Origin: Metopolophium dirhodum
Lineage: Eukaryota > Arthropoda > Insecta > Hemiptera > Aphididae
Length of the DNA stretch: 64,000 nt
NCBI RefSeq assembly: GCF_019925205.1
Contig: NC_083563.1
Location: forward strand, 3,038,001-3,102,000
Direction: 5' to 3'
Shown here: piece after piece, positions 10,809-24,400 of the stretch
Layout of the letters: the number at the start of each line of letters is the position of its first letter
Numbering within the stretch: position 1 is the first letter of the stretch
Notes under the pieces: generated by a model
Databases searched by the model: none
Told to the model about the DNA's origin: nothing
What the model saw: only the letters and a program-made list of their open reading frames with translations
Made by a program: the position numbers and the translations under genes

Positions 10809-10812
10809 TAAT

Positions 10813-13700
10813 AAGAATTTATAAATCATACAAACTTACTACGTTTAGATCATAATATTATTTAATACTCCGTAATAAAGTAATTCCTATGGTAGTTATC
10901 AGATAAGAAATATTAATGAACAATAAAAACCGAACATTAAATTAGTATTTCTTAGTAAATGTATATGTAGGTACAACTGTCAATGTCACACGCAGGACTT
11001 TTCCGTAAGGGTTGGCGACAATTACAAAAATATTGTGACCCTTTCAAAAGTATAATATTATTTAAGTGCCCCGCATAGTTTTTAATAAATGCTTGTTAAA
11101 ATTATTCCTTTTTTTCGTAAGGTGGTGTTTGGTCATTTTTTTGTAAAACACTGCATTATAATATCATAATCACATTATGATATGTTTACTTTTTATCAAC
11201 ATTTAGGTATGGAAATAGTCGAATACCACATTAGAAATTACAATTTCATGGCATAGGCATTCGGCATGTTTATTAAATTTTCAATGGTATAATAAGATGA
11301 ATAGTTAATAGTTAAATTGTAAAATTGTACATCTACTGCACAAGTGCACAACTGTCGATCCTCGGTGTAATTTCGTATTTTGATTTAAATTAGTACTATC
11401 CATAATTATTACAATACCACTTTCTATATTAAAATATATAATTTAGGCCTAAGCTATTATGCTGTGGTGCATGCCAATAATATGAAAGATAATCATAGTA
11501 TTTTGTATTAGAAGTTTTTATAAGTATAAAAGTATAGGTACATAAATAATGAGTATGTGTTTAAAATTTATTATTTATGTGAAACAAATACAAACTTTCA
11601 AATAGTTGGTAGGTTGCTAAAATATAATAAAATGAAAAAACATAATTTGATGATACAATTATAGAACCAACTTAGACTTGATGTGCATAATTACTTCTGC
11701 TTGTATAATAGTATGTATTTGTATTTATGTCATGAAAGTTACTAAACTCTGGTCGGTTGACATTAAGTGATGTTATTATAACACTAACATCATTATGATA
11801 AATTGTCTTGTCATGAACTTGAAATAATTTTAAATTATGTATTAGATTTTTTAAATTGTTTAAACAATTAATAAATTACAATGAGTATTATTTTTCTCAA
11901 ATAATGTCAATCAATAATTATTTTTAGCATAAAGATACGTAATTCAAATATAATACATTAATACCTAGGTACCTATTATGTATGTATCTTTTTATATATT
12001 ATATGTATAAATAGTAAAATGTTTTTAAATAATAAAATAACTGATAGTTTAAAAAATCAAATTTTTTAGACATTATATATAATATTATGTAAAACAATTT
12101 TGTAATAATTAATAATAGAGGACATTTGGTAAATGGTTACACTTTTTACAAATAAAAAGTATATGAAAGGTATTAGTTAGTACATATATATACATATATG
12201 TACATATGTGTATCTATATAGATCTTAATGTTCTATAATAATATAATGAAAAGCATTGAAATTGGGAATATTAATGACCTACTCTGTTCAAAGACATTAT
12301 GTAAAGCAAGTCTATGTCTATAATACTTATACATTAAAATTATTAATTTTTCATAAAATTATAACATTTATTTTTAGACAAAACTTTACTTACTATCTCT
12401 TGTTTTTTTCTCATGATTAATCTATACATTTCAGTACCTATACAGTTAATGATGGTTGCGGTTTTACGTGGAATGTTAAAAATTATAAATACAAATTACC
12501 TAATTTTACATTTATTTATCGTTAGCCGAATCCTTTTTTGGTCAAAGTGTAACATTTTAAAATGTAATTGGATTTTCAGACAATATGCTTATCTAGTGAG
12601 AACTGCGTGCAGTGTTGTCAACGTCTATACAAATACATTATAGAGAAGGTCTACATATTACTCAACTGTCCACCCATTTTCCATTCAAAATGCCTACATA
12701 GACTTAAAAACTTGATTATACCATTGATAAAAATTAGGCTTGAGTCACGACCCCGACGATCGGTGTAAGACCTACTGACGTCAGGAATATGGTAGGTGTA
12801 ACTGCCACTTACGAGGTACGTGCGTATTTTGTCTTTTCAATATCAGATTATTCTTTTAAATATTGTATAATTTTATGTTTCACTATTATTTGTGACCCGA
12901 GTACCGCCGAACGGCTCTATAAAATGTATAGTTGTTAAAACACTAAAAACAGACGTATATTCTCCAAAGTGTTTATCGAACGGGTTAATGACTTCTGTAC
13001 CATGTATACTACCACGTGAATACGATTTTATGCTACCCAAACAAAATATTATTACTTAACCTTTATAGATAGGAACGTTGTAAGTAGTTGTTGAACACTT
13101 AAGCTCAAAAAAAAAAAAAAAAATTATATATAATAATGATAATAAAAACGATAGTGATCACTAGCTCGGATGCTGTATAAAAAGTTTTTAACGCAATCGG
13201 ACACGCTACAATGAGTTTTTACTTTTTACACTAGTGCATTGTGTGTGGGCTGTGCGACTGCCACTCCGGCACACCGATTTCAGCGCGTCAATAATTCAAA
13301 TTCTCTCTGTAAAGGATAATCTAAGTTTTTCCACTGGGGCACCACGGTGATAAAATAATAAACACATTTTAAGTACTTATTGGAAATTACGTTATCGGAG
13401 ACCATGCGTGATACACTCACCACCCTAAAATGGTGCCAACTTAAAAGTGTATTGTACAATATTATATTATCTCAAATATAATGTAGGTATAATGCACAAA
13501 TCGTTCATTTTTTTTTTTCAAAAATGTTCTTTTTTATATTATATTGTAATTTGTAATGCATATTTTTACACGAGTTACCGAGTAAATACAAATCGAGAAG
13601 GTTTATGATCCACCCGAACCATACTAAACTACGAAAACGTTATCGGGCGTTGTTAGTTATTATTTTCTATCATTCAGTGTAGTGTACGTCCTAATGTATA
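10813..13700. other. Mostly AT-rich stretch without a defined gene
   Basis: No reliable exon was found. A GC-richer patch at 12,730-12,830 holds the CRE palindrome TGACGTCA (12,777-12,784) and a minus-strand GTAAGT donor-like site near 12,814. TATA-like words with little supporting context occur at 12,915 (CTATAAAA) and 13,171 (TATAAAAA). These may be regulatory sequences of a neighbouring gene. Confidence 0.45.
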
Positions 13701-13737
13701 CAAAATAAGTATTCTACCCTTTATAATATTATCTGAC

Positions 13738-13930
13738 ATGGCTTTCGTCGATATAAAACACCGACTTTCGCTTTATCTAAAGAAATGTAATGTAATATAT
13801 TTTTTTAAGCTCTTTTATATGATAAACGTCGATATCACAACGTTCATCACACAGAAAATAATAATAATAGTAATATGTATATTATTATACAATTTGGTAA
13901 GACATTATAATTTTAACATAAGAAAAAAAG
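13738..13930 (+). CDS. Candidate first exon of a membrane-anchored protein
   Basis: An open frame starts at ATG 13,738 and reaches a splice-donor-like AAG|GTACGTG at 13,930/13,931, leaving phase 1. It encodes 64 residues: a soluble start (MAFVDIKHRLSLYLKK), then a hydrophobic stretch (IIIIVICILLYNLV, about residues 40-53), then a basic cluster (RHYNFNIRKK). This layout, an N-terminal membrane anchor followed by basic residues, is seen in microsomal cytochrome P450s and other ER-anchored proteins, but no diagnostic P450 motif is present. Without splicing the frame ends at 13,974. AT-rich DNA favours hydrophobic open frames, so this may be chance. No downstream exon was recognised. Confidence 0.22.
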
Positions 13931-13974
13931 GTACGTGTTTACTAAAATATGTGTTCATTAATGATGATCATTAA

Positions 13975-16900
13975 TCGATATACTGCGTCGAATGTAGATG
14001 GTGCGATGAAAACAAATTAATACAAAAATAACTAAATCACCAGAATGAGCTCTTTCAATAAACAACACATTGCCAGATGTAGAAAATATGAAGTAATATG
14101 CGTGGTGGTGGAATAAGTAAATGGAATTTAATGGGCTGGATAGAGGAACTTATTCGGATGCGCAACGAAAATTATGTTTTTACAATCCTATCAAATATTC
14201 GCCAGTAATTTGTCGGATACGTAACGGTAGTAACGTCTATTATAGAACTTAGACACCATGAATGTCCCAAGAGTCATTCGTGGCTATTTATTTAATATTC
14301 CAATAAAGGATAAAATAAAAATAAATATAAAAACAGTTTAATAGGTACCTAAGAAAGTGATTCGAATTTGGCGATTAAGCGTTTATATCGTCTTGAGATA
14401 CTTATACAGAATATAAAATATGCCACTCCCTTCCGTTTATAATAACAATTCAAAATAATGTTCGATGTATGAATTCATTTAAAGTATGGACTAGAAAGAG
14501 AAAGAGAGAGACTGTGATGGTCATTTAATATTAAACTTATGTATTTTAACTTTATGATATTATATACAATACTCTGGTAATACTCGTAATGGTACCTATA
14601 ACATAATTTATTAAATAATTATTATCATTTTTAAATTACTATTCATTACTAATTATTATTCTATTATAAAATAAAATAAAAATTACAATTTATTATTTTG
14701 TTAATATTTTAATCTAAAATGAATTATTTGTTTCATTTGTTATCCTATATAGATAGTTAAAAAAAAAAAAAACAATACGATTCTCCGTTAATATTGCTAA
14801 AAATTGACCAAATTGATGAACTCAAACTTTGCTCAGGGGATAGCCTAGGAAAAATAAGATATACCTACAGGAAAATACTGCGAGACCAGATTTTATTCAA
14901 TATAAATTGTAATTGATACCTATTGAATATTGTACGAGTACTTATATCTATTTAGTAACTAGACCATAATTTACAATTTAGCCAAAATGAAATAATTAAA
15001 TAAGCTCTCTTATGTAATAATAAGTACCAATATGATTTTTCGCCGTTTAATAGAATAATATTGTTTATTAAAACAATTTGTAGAAAAAAATAATGTTATT
15101 AATTTTATGTTCATAATTTATTCAACATCATTCATTTAGTAAAACTTAAAATTCGTGTGTAGAGTATATTCACTTCCTTTCTTTTTAAACTTACAACTAA
15201 ATAAAATGTTATCAAAATTAAATAAGGATTTACTGTTAAAATAAAATATGCTGAAATGTGGTTCACAGTTTTAAGTTAATCAATTACAACAAAAAAAGTG
15301 TCAGTATCAGTAGTAAAAATTATAAAATATTAAACTCTGGAAGTGCTAAAAGAAAACAGCTGTTCGAGTAGTAAGCATCAATTAAAATGTATAACGAATT
15401 ATTTTGAAAATGAATTGTTAGTTGTTACCGACAGTAGGTAATGTAACTAATACTTAGAAACTCATCAATCTTCTTCAGTTTTTAATAATCACATTAAATA
15501 TATTTAACTCTTATACAGTTTTACTTTTAAACGAATGTTTAAATTATTAATTACATTCTTCGTATATTAATAATTTACTAACATCATAATTTGTATCGTT
15601 ACAATTGTATAGTAAGTAAAAAAAAAAAAAAAAAACGATAATAGATTTTTTATAAAATGTTATCTTTAAAATATTATAAAGTAGATATTAATGCTAATTT
15701 TTTTATCGTGTATCAAAATCTATCATTAATACCTATCAGCCATAACTGTAAAAAAATGATACGGTTTCAAATTCTAAAAGTGAAAATAGTATGTATTTTA
15801 TATATTATAAATCTATCACGAAAATGATGTTTATTTATTTATTTATTTAAACGGTCTAATGCCCAATAAAAGTTTTAGATATAAGTATAATAACACGGTG
15901 GATTTAAACGGTAAAAAGACAATAAAGATGATGAATGATAACGAATATAATAAAAAATAATTCACGCATAAAATGTAATAAACAATAATATAATTACAAA
16001 AAGATACAACACAGTTAAAATTAGATAAATAAATTTGGTTATTATTATCTAATCTCATATTTCTGTTTACAGGAGCATTTAGAGCATAACTAGTTTTGAG
16101 TAATTGTATATAAATGTACCATAAATTATTATTTCTAATTATAGGCAGACGAACAATAATCAATGCACCTCCAGAATAATGTACATAAGGATTAAACATG
16201 TTACATAATATTATATATAATAGTCACTAATAGAGTGAATGAGTAAGCACTCAATTAGTCAAACTTTTCAGTTTCTTATAATCGTTCGGCTAGGTACCTA
16301 TTATAATTTCTAGCGTGATAATAGCTCCAACATCTGCAACAGACGATATAAAGTCCTTAAAACGTACATAAAATATATTATTGTGATTTATTCTTTTGAC
16401 TGAAATAATGCGTTTTTAATACAAGCAACCAGTTTGCATGATCAGATAATCCTTCGAAGAAATTTAAATGGATATTACCTAATATACGGTTTTAGATCAA
16501 CGATATTAAGATTAAAAAAGTCTAATACAATATGAATTTGGATGGAAAACTGGGGTGGGTGTGTTATATTTGTAAATTACGTTGTGATATTATTGTGATG
16601 TTGAATTTTAAAGCAATGATAGTCTTTTGTATTCGAAAAACGATTCTGAGTGGAGTTCGGATAAACTACTTAAATTATTCCATTTCTTCAACACTTCTCT
16701 GTCCTTACACTATGTGAAAATACTGATAAAAAAAAAAATGACTCTTAAAAGTACCGACTTGACTTGACTTACAATCAAGAAATATAGTTTCAAGAAACTT
16801 TTGAACTTTCTACCACCTTTTCTAAAAAAAACTGTTACGAAAAAATATAAAAATAATAAAATAAAAAAAATAATATAAAACTATAATACGTCATAGGTAT

Positions 16901-17340
16901 TATTTACAGTTAATATAATATGAACAGTATAATTTTCTAAATTTATGCACATTTCCTTCAAATCTAATATATTATACTTTATAGTCTTACATACTATAAA
17001 AATAATATCATATGATTAAAGGTGTGAACAAATAAAATATTTACAGGAATTTAAATACATTCAATGAAGAAATTTATAATACATTTTTAATGTATCAAAA
17101 GGTTATAGATTTTCATAAAACTGCATTCAAAATAATTTTCCTGAATTTTAATCGACATTTGAAAATTTTTGTTTTAAACCATATAGGTAGATACTTATAT
17201 TATTATAAGTAATGAATATACATAAATATTTTATTATAAACATGCATAGATATTATTATTATTTTTTAAATTAATTTATTAGAAATGTGTCAGCGAATCG
17301 CATGATTTTACAAGTTTTAAAATGTAATTATGAATAATGA
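13975..17340. other. AT-rich stretch without recognisable gene
   Basis: Many stops and A/T runs are seen. Two copies of TAGGTACCTA (14,342 and 16,291) occur. A fragment GATTCTGAGTGGAG at about 16,644 resembles the left end of the dispersed repeat. A 118-residue minus-strand open frame at 15,843-16,199 has no recognisable motif and a low-complexity hydrophobic half; I do not call it a gene. Confidence 0.55.
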
Positions 17341-17344
17341 CAAT

Positions 17345-18090
17345 ATATTTTATAGCACTACATTAATTGTTATTATGCATTTATATTTTTTGTTATAATT
17401 TGTTAATTTATTGTTCATCTGATCTTGGTTGTTATCTGATAAGTTTTGTCTTGTGGTAGTTTCTGGTATTTTTATTTTGGTTCCAAAGCGGCAGAACGGT
17501 GTTCTATCGGAGGCATTGCAATTGATGTGGAATATTTGAATTGGTTTTTTATCCAAACTTGGAGGAGAGGTATTCCTATGTCGTGAATTTGCCTGTTCCT
17601 CAAGAGCCATGTGGTCTTTAGGCATAGTTATCTTCATAAACTTGTTTTGAGGATTTGAATTTTGATTATTTTGTTGAAGAGGCTGAAGCATCTATAAGTG
17701 ATTAGTGGTCGAATTATTAAGATGTACAATAAGAGATGTTTTTATTTGAAACGTTGATTTATAGTTAACTAAAGAATAGAGGATACTTCTTATTACATAT
17801 TCTTGTGCAATTTTTTTTTATTTAAATGGCTTTTATCACGTCAGTTTTGTGTCCAGGAATAATCAGAGGTATTTGACTGAGTTATTTTTTTATTCAATTC
17901 TATAACTTAGGTTTCTATGAGAATGAGCTGCAAAGAATGAGCTCTTTGTATTGTCTTAGGGTAAAGATTTTTGTTGCACTTTTTGTTGGATTCGGATTAA
18001 GTTTTTATTTTTTGAGCCAGATGGTTACCACTTACCGTGATTAGGGATAGTTGGAGATTTTGAATTAAATATTCCAGGGAGTTGTTTTAA

Positions 18091-18125
<35 letters not shown>

Positions 18126-18625
18126 CAGCAAACATCACCAGTTAAGAGGTTTTTGGATTTGGGATATCTTGACAGTAGATATTGAAGATGGTTGGTCCTA
18201 GAACTGCAGAGCGTCGAGAGTCTCCGGCTTGTATTTTGTGAGGTTGGGGGAAATTGGTTCCTATTCTGACATATGAAGGAAAATATAGTTTCAAGTAGAT
18301 ATTTGAGGAAAGTTAGTGAATTAAATTTTAGTCCTAATCAGTGGTGCTATAATTTTTCAAAGACTTGATTTATGCCCAGAAAGACAGCCGTTATGTAACG
18401 TAAAATGTTTCTTTTAAAAGAGGTGGTATAAGTAGTTGTGATTCGTTGAATCTGATGACATGATCAGTGATAGTTTTAAATGCTTTGGGATGAAATGTAG
18501 GAATAATTTGTTTTATCTTATTGAGCATAACCCTAGTTCAGAAAGCGATGGGAGAATGATGATTAAGTGTATGGCTGTAATTTATAAGAAAATTGGGCGA
18601 TTTACTATGTTAATTTTATTATTAA
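17345..18625 (-). pseudogene. Decayed Jockey-like LINE, reverse transcriptase region
   Basis: On the minus strand this reads, with stops and frameshifts, as the ORF2 protein of a non-LTR retrotransposon. The clearest block (plus 18,172-18,235) translates to QAGDSRRSAVLGPTIFNIYC, matching the LINE motif (G/A)GVPQGSVLGPTLFNIY. It is followed by QDIPNP and then LVMFAD, the first part of the catalytic FADD box. A trinucleotide microsatellite takes over exactly there. Further downstream are IIPGHKTDVIKAI (for the KYLGI..D..L..H region) and pieces resembling the palm-to-thumb and C-terminal part (NRQIHDIGIPLL). A 113-residue open frame at 17,350-17,691 lies in this 3' part, but its reading changes frame relative to the best LINE matches, so I treat it as LINE debris, not a separate gene. 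The 5' end (endonuclease) is missing. Confidence 0.75.
18091..18125. repeat. (ATT)n microsatellite inside the LINE relic
   Basis: About 12 uninterrupted ATT units. On the coding (minus) strand they are AAT units that follow GCTGAT, i.e. Ala-Asp of the catalytic FADD. Confidence 0.95.
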
Positions 18626-19330
18626 CTAGCTGAATAACCGGGCTTCGCCTTTTTGCGATTATAAGTGTATCTCGGTTTGAGTGTATCTCAGTTTTAGTGT
18701 ACCTCAGTTCACGCCTTCACGGGCAAATCGGAGTCAGTATACTTTGTGCTTTGTGAAATAATTCGACCTAGATGGACAACCGCCACTAGCAAGTCACGGA
18801 GTGGATTTAAAATTTATATTTTAAACTACTTACTTTCTATACTTTTCCGATGTGTCTAACAATATTTTCGTAAAAATCAATCGAGTATTTTTTGAGTATA
18901 AGCTACAAACATACATTTGGTTTTAAGATATAGTATCTCTAATCGAGGCCATAAAAACGACGATTTGATTCATGCTTTTACCTCATCTGCCCGAGTAACC
19001 AATGGCAACCATTTATATATATATAAAAAAAATACTTATTTCTGCTATATGGTACTATTATAATTTGCAACGAATGGTAACCATTTATAAATAAAAAAAA
19101 TTTCTATCTATTTCCACCGTGAACCTCAAAATCCTTGTTTCAGGGCCTCTTTAAAATTTGAATTTTGGGAAAAAATTTTCTTAGTGGATTCCTACATTAT
19201 AAAACGAAACTACAGACCAAATGTCGTACTAATATTAGATTCAGTAGTCTCCGGCTAGGCAATAACGAATCAGTCATTCATTCAGGAGTCAGGACAAGTT
19301 TTTTATATATATGTAGGTATATAGATTACT
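18626..19330 (+). repeat. RTE-like or SINE-like non-LTR element remnant
   Basis: It begins AACTAGCTGAATAACCGGGC and continues TTCGCC, resembling a TAGCTGA.CCGGC head seen at many insect RTE-type and SINE elements. It ends near 19,320 in GTCAGGACAAGTTTTTTATA and a TATATATAG tail like RTE 3' ends. Within it, ATGG(C/T)AACCATTTATA occurs twice (about 19,003 and 19,072), an internal duplication. No open frame. The resemblance is from memory; it abuts the LINE relic on its left. Confidence 0.5.
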
Positions 19331-20039
19331 GCTTCAAAGGTTAATAACATTTTATTCACAACGTAAATGTATCACATTTTCTGTAATTATTTTGAAATTA
19401 ATAAATAGGTAGCTACGTAACTACGTTTATATACGTTTATATATTATCACAAAAAATCAAAACCAGAATTAAAATCAATGGTACAAGTACAATATATCAA
19501 TGTCACATAATTAATTTTTTTTTATTATTTTTGCATTTTTTAACGTATTTGTTTTTAAACAAAATTAATTTTATATCAATTATTGACAAAAATCGAATTT
19601 TAACTGGATTGGTTTTATATGAGTAACATTATTTATGATTGCACTACACAGTAGGATTTCACATTTTAAAGTTTTTTTCACTAGCTTAAATATTAATTAA
19701 ATATAAGCAATTTTTACTGCAGAGCAATTTCACAGAAACAATACATAGAAAGTAATAGCAGGTCATCTTAGTTAAGTATACATTGGTATTGGGCATAATT
19801 TATTGTAAATAAAAAAATCATGAAAATGTTTTTACGACTCTAGTGTAGAATACCAAATAAATGGATACATTACATCTGTACATAAATATATTATACCTAA
19901 TATTATTATCATGCACACGCGCCATATAAGAATTTCAGTTAATTTATTATATGATAGTAAGACACAAATAGTTTCGAAAGGGTGTAAAATATAGAAATAA
20001 CCTCTGTGCGACATGGGTAACTATGGTGTTACCCTCAGA
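19331..20039. other. AT-rich stretch without recognisable gene
   Basis: No exon, promoter cluster or repeat recognised. Confidence 0.55.
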
Positions 20040-20720
20040 AATTTATGAGCGTTGGGGAAATAATATAACAACATATTAAGGCAACGTGGCATGGGTTTCA
20101 AAAATACTGCGTTTTGCATAAGTACTCTGGGGATAGTTGTTATAATATAGGCGATTTAATTCGCATACATTTGCCGGGGACTGCCATGAATACCCGCTGC
20201 GAAATTCCAGCAACCGTTTTATGCGAGTTGATTCGAATTCTGCATCAAATATCGGTGAACGACATTAAAACGCATTATGTATGACACGCACACGGGCGGG
20301 TGGTGAGCAGACAAACCAGGTGCTATTTCACATGGTTTAATGCAAATGCGACGGATTTGACACACACATTCCACTGGCGGTGGTTATGTCGGCCGTGGGT
20401 TGTACATGCAGATAATATGAGCTCCTAGGTATAATACATCTTTGGGAATACCGTTAACTGATCACCGAGTACCTACGCATTTCATACCTATACCTGCGAT
20501 AAAAGTGATGGAACTACACCCAAAATGTGCGTGTGAAACGATTTGGGGGTGGTTTGTACCCAACCTCGCAAGTAAATCGACGGTGTGCTTGAATGAAATC
20601 GAAAATAGCTTCTTATGTAAGGTCAGGTGTCCTTAGCGGAAAAGGATAAATGTTATATTGTGCAGGGGTCTAGGGACACCCACGTTCATATACGACATTA
20701 TACACGGTCCCGAGTTTACG
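20040..20720. promoter_or_regulatory. GC-rich non-coding island, candidate enhancer
   Basis: About 680 bp are much richer in G and C, with more CpG, than the surrounding several kilobases. No frame is consistently protein-like: the longest (20,442-20,636, plus, 64 residues) starts at a non-ATG codon and has no family motif. Words such as TTTTGCATAA, TAAAACGCATTATG and CATTTGCC resemble POU/homeodomain sites. Insect conserved non-coding elements often look like this. An unrecognised exon or a foreign insertion are alternatives. Confidence 0.35.
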
Positions 20721-20924
20721 TACAAATTACAATCGCATTATTATAATGTAAATAATTACAGGTGCACAGAGACAGAGTAGGTAATTAATACAGTGTGCCT
20801 GGTATTATCAATGGAAAATATATCCATTCTATTTCGAATTATTGATATCACAGAATACGAAATACAGTAATTTTTATTATTTATTACACATTATTTACTA
20901 ATTTTACTTTTTGTTTATCTGACT

Positions 20925-21470
20925 TTGGATTCCGAGTGGACCGATGAATGCATCAGTTATACAACAATATTATAGTTTTTACATTGTATATTCGTGCGAT
21001 AAATAGCGATTTATCCTCTAACGGTTTTTGATATTTTGTGATTATTCAAAAAACATTAATCGTATAAACTTAGTACATTCTATTATTAAATAATTGTGTG
21101 TACACAATTCAACTTTCAAAATATTTGGATTGATTTCAAGCTATAAATAGGTGATTGAAACTTCCAATTTTTTTTTCAACACAGGTAACGTATAATATTA
21201 CAAAATACTAATAGAGAAATAAGTTTCTAATAATAATATAAGATACGTATATAAATTATTATAAAATATCCTTATAAATAAAGACTGACACACAGTCTCT
21301 GACCAGAATCGTTTTTCATTGTATACAATCATTTATCATTTTATTAAAAGTGTACACATTCATTGCAATGGCTTACTCAGTGTAGGTAATGTCCATATTA
21401 CACGTACCTACACTTAGCAAGTTAGCAAATACTATAGGTACAGCGGAGCGACTTGCCTGGTTTTTATATC
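20925..21470 (+). repeat. Dispersed aphid-type repeat, short copy C
   Basis: The left end GATTCCGAGTGGACCGATGA is at 20,929 and the right-end series (AGACTGACACACAGTCTCTG at 21,283, AATCGTTTTTCATTGTATAC, then CAGCGGAGCGACTTGCCTGG at 21,441) follows after only about 350 bp. Most of the family interior is therefore deleted. Confidence 0.7.
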
Positions 21471-24400
21471 CGTTTATTGACAATATTCCATACAATTGTT
21501 ATTTTAATTCAGTTAAAAATTAAAACAATTAAAATTAGATACCTACCAATCTATAGTTATAACATAATAATAACATATTATTATAAGTACCTACCTACTG
21601 TATTTTATAATGATAATGTTCTGATGTTCAACAGGATTTTAAGTAAGTACTATCATAACAATTTCACTAGTTTATAAACGGTAAACAAATATTATAACAC
21701 GAGTGTTTTGGACAAATTTAAATAATAAAATATTAAGATGTACCGACAAAGTATATTATACTTTACATGAACAATTTACAGTTTTGTATAAGTTAGTAAA
21801 GAAAACACGTACATATAAACTAAAAAGTGATATACATCAGTACATTTTGAAACGATTTTGTATTAATGATGTGAATTTGTGAATTACTAAACTTGAAGTG
21901 CTAAACACATTTTAGCGTTATAATAACAAATTTAAAAGACGTAATATTATTAATTATTACTGTATTTTATTTAAGACATTTAGATAATATTGCAAATTGC
22001 ATATTCGTAAAAACAAAATATAAACTTTTGTACATTTTTTTAAATGTATGTAAATTCAAATTCTGACAACTTTGTTAGTACCGCAAATTTCTCGTACTTA
22101 TGATTGTTTATTCTATGGAAATTGTATATTATTTTTCTATAGATTATGGTTTCACCTATATTTCAGGAAATTTTAAACCAGCACTAGATTCGGTATGTTT
22201 TAAAATTGTTAAATTAAGTTTATTAAATAGATGGGTTAAAAAATAGGTACCTTTATTTTATATTAATTTTTCTGATCCAAGATTTTCAATCCATTAAACG
22301 CAAATTAACTAAGGTTTACACGAAAAACATGAGTTTCTAACAAATGTAATAATTTATGATAGTGTTGATTTTTTGAATGGGTAAAATAAAAAAAAATTCT
22401 TATAATAATATATATTTTTGATTAAATATAAAATTTAAGCATTGCAGTTTTTCATTTCAATTACTAACCCTCACATTTAAAGTATTTTTTTATAACTGTA
22501 ATTGATACCACAGTGTTTAATAAATGTATTAGTTGTATTATAACACACAATATATTTTTTATTTAAATGTCTTGTTAAATTACAGCTATGCAGGTATGTA
22601 GGTAAGCATAGATACCTAATTTCTAATTTGAAAAACTAAAATTATTCCGTAAATAGCTTAGCTTAGTCTTCAATTGACATCAAATACTTTGCAAATAGAC
22701 ACTCACGTATATTTCTTAAGAAGTAGTTGAAGACTTATTGAAACTAAATAAACATTATTAAACAATTTAATTGATTTTATTACAAGATTTATTAAACATA
22801 ACAAATCTGTTTTAGTAGTAATATAGTCTAATACTCTAATTAGTTGGCAACCTTGCTACGTTCATAACATGGGCTAGGAGCCAAATGATGAATTTAACAT
22901 TTACAATTAAACACATCAAGGGATATGATCAAAAATTCAAAAATCATTATTCAACTTAACCGTTAATGCCAAAAGCATGATAACAGAAAGTTATTTTTTT
23001 CAACGACTATTTTTATAAGTATAGGTAGTAGGTACCTGGTACCTATGTGCAAATACTATAGTATGTGTTTTTACAAAATAACTGGTGAAATTATTAAATG
23101 CACTCATATATCACAATTTACAAGTTATAATATCAATTAACTATGCAATTTTATTATTAGAATAAAACATTTTGTACTTATAACTTTTCTTTATCTGCAT
23201 CATAACTGTACACCAAATATAACAAATGTTAAGGGTATAAAACTTACGAAGAAAAGTTCTAGTCGTTTATGTAAGTTTTTCAATAAAAATCTCATGTTAG
23301 GTAAATAACCACCGTGTACTTGAAAGATGTTGGGTACACAAATCGAAAGCACCTGTGCTTCAAATGTCAAATGCAATAGGTACATAATTTATTGGTTTTT
23401 AACATGATATTATTATTTTAATTTTAATAACAGTATAATGATATTAAAAAATATTCAAGATGTATTAACGTGATAAGTGTCGTTGGATTTTATAATTCAA
23501 TGAGAAAATACAAATTGTTAACTTTGTACAGGTTTCATTTCTTATCAACATTTAAAACGTTTTATTTATATATATTATTAAATTATAATAAAATGTAATA
23601 TAATATTATTACTAAAATACATTTTTTGTACAATATTAAAATCTTAAGGTTCTAAAAATTGTTTTAAATGTTACAAATTAACTAATAATTATTATTTAGT
23701 AATCATCATTGCTTCACTCAAAATATAAAAATGAAAAATATTAAAAATCGGGTTGTTGTTAATATTATGGGTTTTTACTCAAAGTGAATTTTATACTAAT
23801 TTAACGAACATCCAACAGAAAAGAAATGGCTCTTTCACTTAAAAACTATTTTGATTTCACAGACTTACATTTCATATGTTTTATATATTTTAAGTATAGG
23901 TATTATGTTAATCCAGTAGCTATCTCATTGGATTAACTTTTAAAACTTTCAAGTGAAAACAAATTAGGTTAGTAACAACTATAACGAGGTAATGCCTTGT
24001 AATGAAAAACGTTTTTATATTATGTCGTTTCTGTTCTTTATTGTTTATACTTACGATTTCTTAAGCTAGATTTAACCCTAGACCCTATTATATGGCTGGA
24101 TGTGTTCTTATAGCTAAAGTTATTGTTATCACATATTAAAAATATTTCTAAGTTGTATTACAACTGGCATAAAACATTAAAGCATATTTTCTATTTTTGT
24201 AGAAATAGAATAGATAGTTAAAAATTAACAAATAAACTATTTTTGATGTATAAATTATTAAGTATTGTTTTTTAAGAACAATTTATTTTAAATATAAATG
24301 CCAAATCTATATGATAAACAATGTTTTAGATTGAATCCTAAAATTTTAAATGATAAATTAATTGTAACTTTACTGTAAATTGAGTTGCTCTGTTTGCTAC

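Noticed and set aside
15843..16199. 118-residue minus-strand open frame
   Set aside because: C-terminal half is Leu/Ile/Phe/Tyr-rich as expected from AT-rich DNA; no motif, promoter or splice context.
17350..17691. Treating the 113-residue frame as a separate gene
   Set aside because: It falls in the 3' part of the LINE relic, and LINE-like residues continue in neighbouring frames.
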